Assembly: GCA_017613855.1 (NCBI GenBank)
Contig: JAGACY010000083.1
Location: 1 to 8,005 of the forward strand
DNA length: 8,005 nt
Direction of reading: 5' to 3'
Source: Pseudomonadota bacterium
GTDB taxonomy: Bacteria; Myxococcota; Bradymonadia; UBA4248
Shown here: piece by piece, positions 5,193 through 8,005 of the stretch
Position numbering within the stretch: position 1 is the first letter of the stretch
Layout: each line of letters starts with the position of its first letter
Made by a program: the position numbers and the translations under genes
Notes under the pieces: generated by a model
What the model was told of the DNA's origin: nothing
What the model saw: the letters and a program-made list of their open reading frames with translations, nothing else
Database searches by the model: none

Positions 5193-6317
5193 TTAATCAC
5201 TGATGTCCGAATCGACAATAATATCAAAGCGATAATCCGGGAATTGTTTTCCGAGTTCATCCATAATCGTTTGCTGCAGCGCTTTTCGGTCTTTGGCATC
5301 AAAACTGATGACGAGATCCATCTGGATTTCATGCGTGTCAGGAATGATGTAAAAACCATGAATTTCAATCACTTCCGGGTGTTTTCCTGTAATTGCGCTG
5401 TAAATATCGCTACGAAGCTTTGACGATACCTCATCAGTATTAACGGAATAGATACCGACTGTATGCAAAATCACCTGATACTTGGTAAAGACCTCATTCT
5501 GAATGTGACGGGTCATTGTATCAATCTGAGCTGCGCTAAGCGAATCATCGACTTCGACATGCACACTGCCCCATAGCCGCTGTGGACCATAATCATTCAA
5601 GATAAGATCGTATGTCCCGCGTACGCCTTCGACTGAGTTTATGGTCGACTTGATATCTTTCGACAAATCTCCGTCAATTCGTTCACCCAGCAATTTAGCT
5701 GTCGAATCTTTAATAATCTCATAACCTGCTTTAAGGATAAAGCACGAAATAATAACCCCCAGCCAAGCTTCGAGGCTGAGACCAAAAAAGACGAATATCA
5801 ACGCAGCCACGAGTGTTGAAATCGATATAATAGAATCCATCAATGCATCGTGCCCAGATGCCGTAAGAGAATCTGAATCGAGTGTCTTTCCGCGTCTTTT
5901 AAAATAGGTACCCAAAAGTATTTTTACAACGACAGCCACGCCGATAATGACGAGCGAAACCGTATTGTAATCGGGCGTCTGGGGATGAATAATGTGTTCA
6001 ATAGATTCCTTAAGAGAAGTCGCGCCCGCAGTGAGCACGATCACAGCAATTACCACGGTTGTCAGATATTCCAATCGACCATATCCATGCGGGTGCTTGC
6101 GATCGGGAGCCTTGTTAGCCAGCTTTGTACCGACAATCGTGATGATTGAGGAGAGCGCATCACTCAGATTGTTCACGGCATCAAGCACAATGGCTATCGA
6201 ATTAGCCAACAGTCCCACTGCCGCTTTAAATATGGCGAGTAGTGCATTGGTGACAATACCAACGACACTGACTTTGACAATTTGACGACTTCTTTCTGTG
6301 GATGTGAATTCTGCCAT
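5193..6317 (-). CDS. Cation diffusion facilitator family transporter
   Basis: Inner-membrane divalent metal/proton antiporter of the CDF family, 374 residues. Hydrophobic segments cover about residues 12-210 (typically six helices). The site A residues are visible: in helix 2, D46-A-V-N-N50-L-S-D53, and in helix 5, H156-D157-x3-D161. The HPHGYGR loop (75-81) before helix 3 is characteristic of the family. Asn at position 50, where classical Zn/Fe exporters have Asp, points to a different metal preference such as manganese or a broad range, but the substrate cannot be assigned. The cytoplasmic tail is long: one ferredoxin-like domain at about 230-295 and a second at about 300-374, whereas roughly 300-residue CDF proteins have one. 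The ribosome site TAAGGA lies seven bases from the ATG. It sits 64 bases downstream of the glutathione peroxidase gene, so cotranscription is likely. Confidence 0.93.
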   Translation of the reverse strand: MAEFTSTERSRQIVKVSVVGIVTNALLAIFKAAVGLLANSIAIVLDAVNNLSDALSSIITIVGTKLANKAPDRKHPHGYGRLEYLTTVVIAVIVLTAGATSLKESIEHIIHPQTPDYNTVSLVIIGVAVVVKILLGTYFKRRGKTLDSDSLTASGHDALMDSIISISTLVAALIFVFFGLSLEAWLGVIISCFILKAGYEIIKDSTAKLLGERIDGDLSKDIKSTINSVEGVRGTYDLILNDYGPQRLWGSVHVEVDDSLSAAQIDTMTRHIQNEVFTKYQVILHTVGIYSVNTDEVSSKLRSDIYSAITGKHPEVIEIHGFYIIPDTHEIQMDLVISFDAKDRKALQQTIMDELGKQFPDYRFDIIVDSDISD

Positions 6318-6381
6318 TGATTTTCCTTATAAACAGCTTTCGACTTAAACAGAGTGGCACAATAAAGTGTCATCGCACACA

Positions 6382-6924
6382 CTATAACAATGATTCGACA
6401 AATTTCTCGACATCTCGCATACTCGCCGTTGGCTCAAAGCGTTTTACCACTTCACCATGACGGTCGATAATAAATTTTGTAAAATTCCATTTGATATCGG
6501 GAGATTTTTTATAGTTCGTGTCCTTGAGTTTGAGCATGGCACTCATGGCAAGTGCCTTTGAACCAAAGCCAAATTCCTCAAAACCTTTCTGGCTTTTGAG
6601 AAATGTATAGAGTTCGAGTGCATTTTCACCATTCACGTCAGATTTTTTCATCTGGGGGAATTCGGTATTGTAATGCAATGTACAGAACTCGTGGATTTCT
6701 TCGTCGGTTCCCGGTGTCTGACCAGCGAACTGGTTGCAGGGGATATCGAGGATTTCAAGCCCCTTTTCGTGGTATTTACTATACATTGATTCGAGATCTT
6801 TGTAATGAGGGGTAAATCCACAACCAGTGGCGGTATTGACGACGATCACGACTTTGCCTTCGAATTGTCGCATCGAAACATCGTTGTCTTGAGGATCTTT
6901 CACGGAATAATCATAAAAGCTCAT
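6382..6924 (-). CDS. gpx: Glutathione peroxidase family thiol peroxidase
   Basis: Reduces hydrogen peroxide and organic peroxides using glutathione or, in many bacterial members, thioredoxin. 180 residues, a normal length. The peroxidatic cysteine is C35 in NTATGCGFTPHY (a cysteine, not selenocysteine, enzyme). Other tetrad residues are Q70 in the NQFAGQTPG motif and W146-N147 in KWNFTKF. C81 in EIHEFCTLHY sits where thioredoxin-dependent members carry the resolving cysteine, so thioredoxin may be the reductant (inference). No signal peptide, so cytoplasmic. A frame open further upstream offers a Met at 6972, but the start at 6924 is chosen because it has a near-perfect ribosome site at 6928-6935, and the family N-terminus (SFYDYSVKD) begins there. 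It is probably the first gene of a two-gene unit with the metal transporter. Confidence 0.95.
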   Translation of the reverse strand: MSFYDYSVKDPQDNDVSMRQFEGKVVIVVNTATGCGFTPHYKDLESMYSKYHEKGLEILDIPCNQFAGQTPGTDEEIHEFCTLHYNTEFPQMKKSDVNGENALELYTFLKSQKGFEEFGFGSKALAMSAMLKLKDTNYKKSPDIKWNFTKFIIDRHGEVVKRFEPTASMRDVEKFVESLL

Positions 6925-6927
6925 GTT

Positions 6928-6935
6928 ATCTCCTT
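6928..6935 (-). promoter_or_regulatory. Strong ribosome binding site fixing the peroxidase start
   Basis: On the minus strand the sequence AAGGAGAT is followed by AAC and the ATG. This places the core AGGAG five bases from the codon at 6924 and argues against the upstream ATG at 6972. Confidence 0.85.
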
Positions 6936-7036
6936 TCTCCGCCTCCACCTGCGTTTGAAATCGTGACATCAAATCAGCAGTATTGGATGATTACCCAACA
7001 AAGCCAGTCGATGAGTTTACCAGATTTAATGGGATG

Positions 7037-7227
7037 GAGCGAGGGATTTGTTTGTGCAGAGCAAGACGCGCCGCCCGCGTATTCGCCAAGCGAATAGCGG
7101 GCGGCAAGAGGGCGTATCGCCGGTAGGGACGCGCGGTACGCACGTCTCACCGGCGATAGCCCGAAGCGCAAGGACGTATCGGCGCAGCCGATAGACCGCG
7201 CACTTGACCAAACATTCACAAAAGCAG
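7037..7227 (+). repeat. GC-rich hairpin element, copy 3 (three hairpins)
   Basis: First hairpin, 7070-7105: GCCGCCCGC, unpaired G7079, TATTCGC, loop CAA, GCGAATA, GCGGGCGGC (16 pairs). Second, 7110-7162: GGGC, unpaired G7114, TATCGCCGGT, 24-base loop, ACCGGCGATA, GCCC. Third: unpaired G7176, TATCGGC (7177-7183), loop GCA, GCCGATA (7187-7193), with partial pairing outside. Order and loop classes (short, long, GCA triloop) match copy 2, although stem sequences differ. The right flank overlaps the promoter of the lipoprotein gene. Left boundary approximate; a short GGGATTTGT match to copy 2 (7044-7051) is not in the same place relative to the hairpins. Open frames across the block (6974-7267) look like translated repeat. 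Confidence 0.78.
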
Positions 7228-7232
7228 ATAAT
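7204..7232 (+). promoter_or_regulatory. Predicted sigma-70-type promoter of the lipoprotein gene
   Basis: The -35 box TTGACC (7204-7209) and -10 box GATAAT (7227-7232) each match the consensus at five of six positions and are separated by exactly 17 bases. The predicted start of transcription is near 7239. The -35 box lies in the flank that is otherwise shared with hairpin element copy 2, where the equivalent bases read AAGCCA and would not work as a -35. Confidence 0.65.
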
Positions 7233-7237
7233 ACGAG

Positions 7238-7266
7238 TGAGCAAATGCAAGGATGGTATTTGCTCA
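7238..7266 (+). promoter_or_regulatory. Leader hairpin of the lipoprotein mRNA
   Basis: TGAGCAAAT (7238-7246) pairs perfectly with ATTTGCTCA (7258-7266) around an 11-base loop. It begins almost at the predicted transcript start and ends 32 bases before the preferred ATG. It may stabilise the 5' end or bind a regulator. The upstream in-frame ATG at 7245 falls within the stem. Confidence 0.5.
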
Positions 7267-7298
7267 TATCATCACTTCACTTTATATTCATCAAAACA

Positions 7299-7727
7299 AT
7301 GAAATCTTCGCACTTCTTTTGTATATCTCTTTTAACGATAATGGCTCTGGTCACTGCATTCGGATGTTCCGACGATAATACCAATACGCCATCACCCGCC
7401 AACAATACAAATACGCCATCTTATACCGTTGGCCAGAAGTGCCCGGAAGGAATCACCTACGACGGCATCTGTGATGGCAATAAAGTTGTTTTCTGCAACA
7501 ACAACGGGCTCGTCGAGGAAGATGTTTGCACAACCGAATGTATGATCAAAAAAGCGTACACCAATCCCTTTGCCGAATGTTATTACGAATGCGGCGACAT
7601 CGATTTCCGCGGGAAATGTACATCTGACGGATATGACTATTGCCATGAAACCGAAGGCCTTATCCACATCACATGCAGTAACGGAGAAACCTGCGGCTTA
7701 AAAGGTGATGTGTATGCCTGTATATAA
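7299..7727 (+). CDS. Small lipoprotein with two six-cysteine modules
   Basis: 142 residues. Start at 7299 is preferred because it gives a standard lipoprotein signal: MKSSHFF, hydrophobic ISLLTIMALVTAFG, then C23 as the lipidation site. The upstream Met at 7245 would add 18 residues and sit within the leader hairpin. No clear ribosome site precedes 7299, so the start is not certain. A linker with two NTNTPS repeats (27-41) follows. The rest is two modules of six cysteines: C48, C58, C66, C77, C81, C94, then C98, C107, C115, C126, C132, C141. The spacing closely follows the five modules in the protein at 984-2420. The mature protein is expected to be membrane-anchored in the periplasm or at the surface, with several disulfides; its function is not recognised. 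It has its own promoter and leader hairpin and is transcribed away from the peroxidase gene. Confidence 0.85.
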   Translation: MKSSHFFCISLLTIMALVTAFGCSDDNTNTPSPANNTNTPSYTVGQKCPEGITYDGICDGNKVVFCNNNGLVEEDVCTTECMIKKAYTNPFAECYYECGDIDFRGKCTSDGYDYCHETEGLIHITCSNGETCGLKGDVYACI

Positions 7728-7743
7728 TCAAACGATGTAACGC

Positions 7744-7763
7744 GGCCCGGATGCATTGGGGCC
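7744..7763 (+). terminator. Weak hairpin after the lipoprotein gene
   Basis: GGCCC (7744-7748) pairs with GGGCC (7759-7763) around a ten-base loop, 17 bases after the stop codon. The tail (AGCAGTTTAGCCTCATTT) is only mildly T-rich, so this is a marginal terminator candidate. Confidence 0.25.
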
Positions 7764-7776
7764 AGCAGTTTAGCCT

Positions 7777-7820
7777 CATTTATTGCGACATTTATTGCGA
7801 CATTTATTGCGACATTTATT
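7777..7820. repeat. 12-bp tandem repeat, about 3.7 copies
   Basis: CATTTATTGCGA is repeated exactly at 7777, 7789 and 7801, followed by CATTTATT at 7813. It lies in the gap after the lipoprotein gene and is not in a coding frame I can support. The number of copies may vary between strains. Confidence 0.95.
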
Positions 7821-7870
7821 TTTCATCGCCTATTTGTGCCGCACAGAGGCATGTCGCGACTTTTTGTACA

Positions 7871-7888
7871 GACGTTCCATGGAACGTC
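7871..7888. promoter_or_regulatory. 18-bp perfect palindrome
   Basis: GACGTTCCATGGAACGTC is its own reverse complement with no loop. A loop-free palindrome of this length is more typical of a dimeric regulator site than of a terminator. Any target gene would lie to the right, mostly beyond the window. It does not match an operator I can name. Confidence 0.45.
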
Positions 7889-7943
7889 CCTTTAATCGAA
7901 TGACTTCACCGATTTAGGGGGATTCTGGACCTCGCACTGATCA

Positions 7944-8001
7944 GCATTGATGCTCGAGCGATAGACCTTGCCGAGGGCAGATTTCTGGGTTCGTGATGGC
8001 C
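7944..8001. repeat. 58-base dispersed direct repeat, copy C2
   Basis: Second copy of the repeat at 4931-4988, same orientation, ungapped, with five mismatches. The four bases left after it in the window (ATAA) differ from those after copy C1 (AAAC), but too little is visible to say where the repeat ends. Confidence 0.8.
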
Positions 8002-8005
8002 ATAA

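Noticed and set aside
6925..6972. Longer peroxidase start at 6972
   Set aside because: The strong ribosome site at 6928-6935 lies inside this extension and the family N-terminus starts at 6924.
7037..7051. GGGATTTGT match between element copies 2 and 3 as a common left end
   Set aside because: It lies before the first hairpin in copy 3 but after it in copy 2, so the short match may be chance.
6974..7267. Minus-strand open frames of 74 and 97 codons upstream of the peroxidase
   Set aside because: They are translations of hairpin element copy 3, similar in style to those at 679-945, with no start signals.
7245..7298. Longer lipoprotein start at 7245
   Set aside because: It would sit a few bases from the predicted transcript start, inside a hairpin stem, and would bury the lipoprotein signal behind 18 extra residues.

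Overview
The window looks like a piece of a large, repeat-rich bacterial chromosome. Its best lineage hint is the cysteine-module proteins: exported proteins built from six-cysteine repeats of about 45 residues are a style I associate with Myxococcota, Bradymonadota and other delta-proteobacterial lineages. That is inference from protein style only; no marker gene is present to settle it. Gene density is low, with several gaps of 200-400 bases filled by hairpins and repeats rather than genes.

Layout. Positions 7-630 (minus): a class I SAM-dependent methyltransferase. 631-983: a gap with a 9-bp palindrome, short tandem repeats and a GC-rich two-hairpin element. 984-2420 (minus): a 478-residue protein joining an FHA-like N-terminal domain, a hydrophobic or lipobox-like segment, a five-unit APVVQDTAQ-type repeat and five six-cysteine modules. 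2582-3703 (minus): a patatin-like phospholipase. 3704-4119: a gap with an inverted, three-hairpin relative of the first element. 4120-4384 (minus): a frameshifted remnant of a small cysteine-rich exported protein. 4420-4791 (minus): an unrecognised 123-residue, probably exported protein. 4792-5192: a gap with a degenerate copy of the patatin 3' end and leader, a 58-base repeat and an inverted repeat. 5193-6317 and 6382-6924 (both minus): a cation diffusion facilitator and a glutathione peroxidase, likely one transcript with the peroxidase first. 6925-7298: the third hairpin element, whose right edge carries a good sigma-70-type promoter. 7299-7727 (plus): a 142-residue lipoprotein with two six-cysteine modules. 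7728-8005: a gap with 12-bp tandem repeats, an 18-bp palindrome and the second copy of the 58-base repeat.

How the parts relate. The peroxidase and metal exporter fit a small peroxide and metal homeostasis unit. The two cysteine-module proteins share the same six-Cys spacing and probably belong to one envelope protein family. The most unusual feature is a set of at least six hairpins in three gaps. They share an unpaired G next to TAT...ATA stems, while stem sequences differ by paired changes and base pairing is kept. Second, a segment covering the patatin 3' end plus the leader of the cysteine-rich gene recurs about 2.3 kb away in front of the 123-residue gene, pointing to an old duplication or a shared regulatory leader. 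No tRNA, rRNA, CRISPR array or intact transposase was seen.
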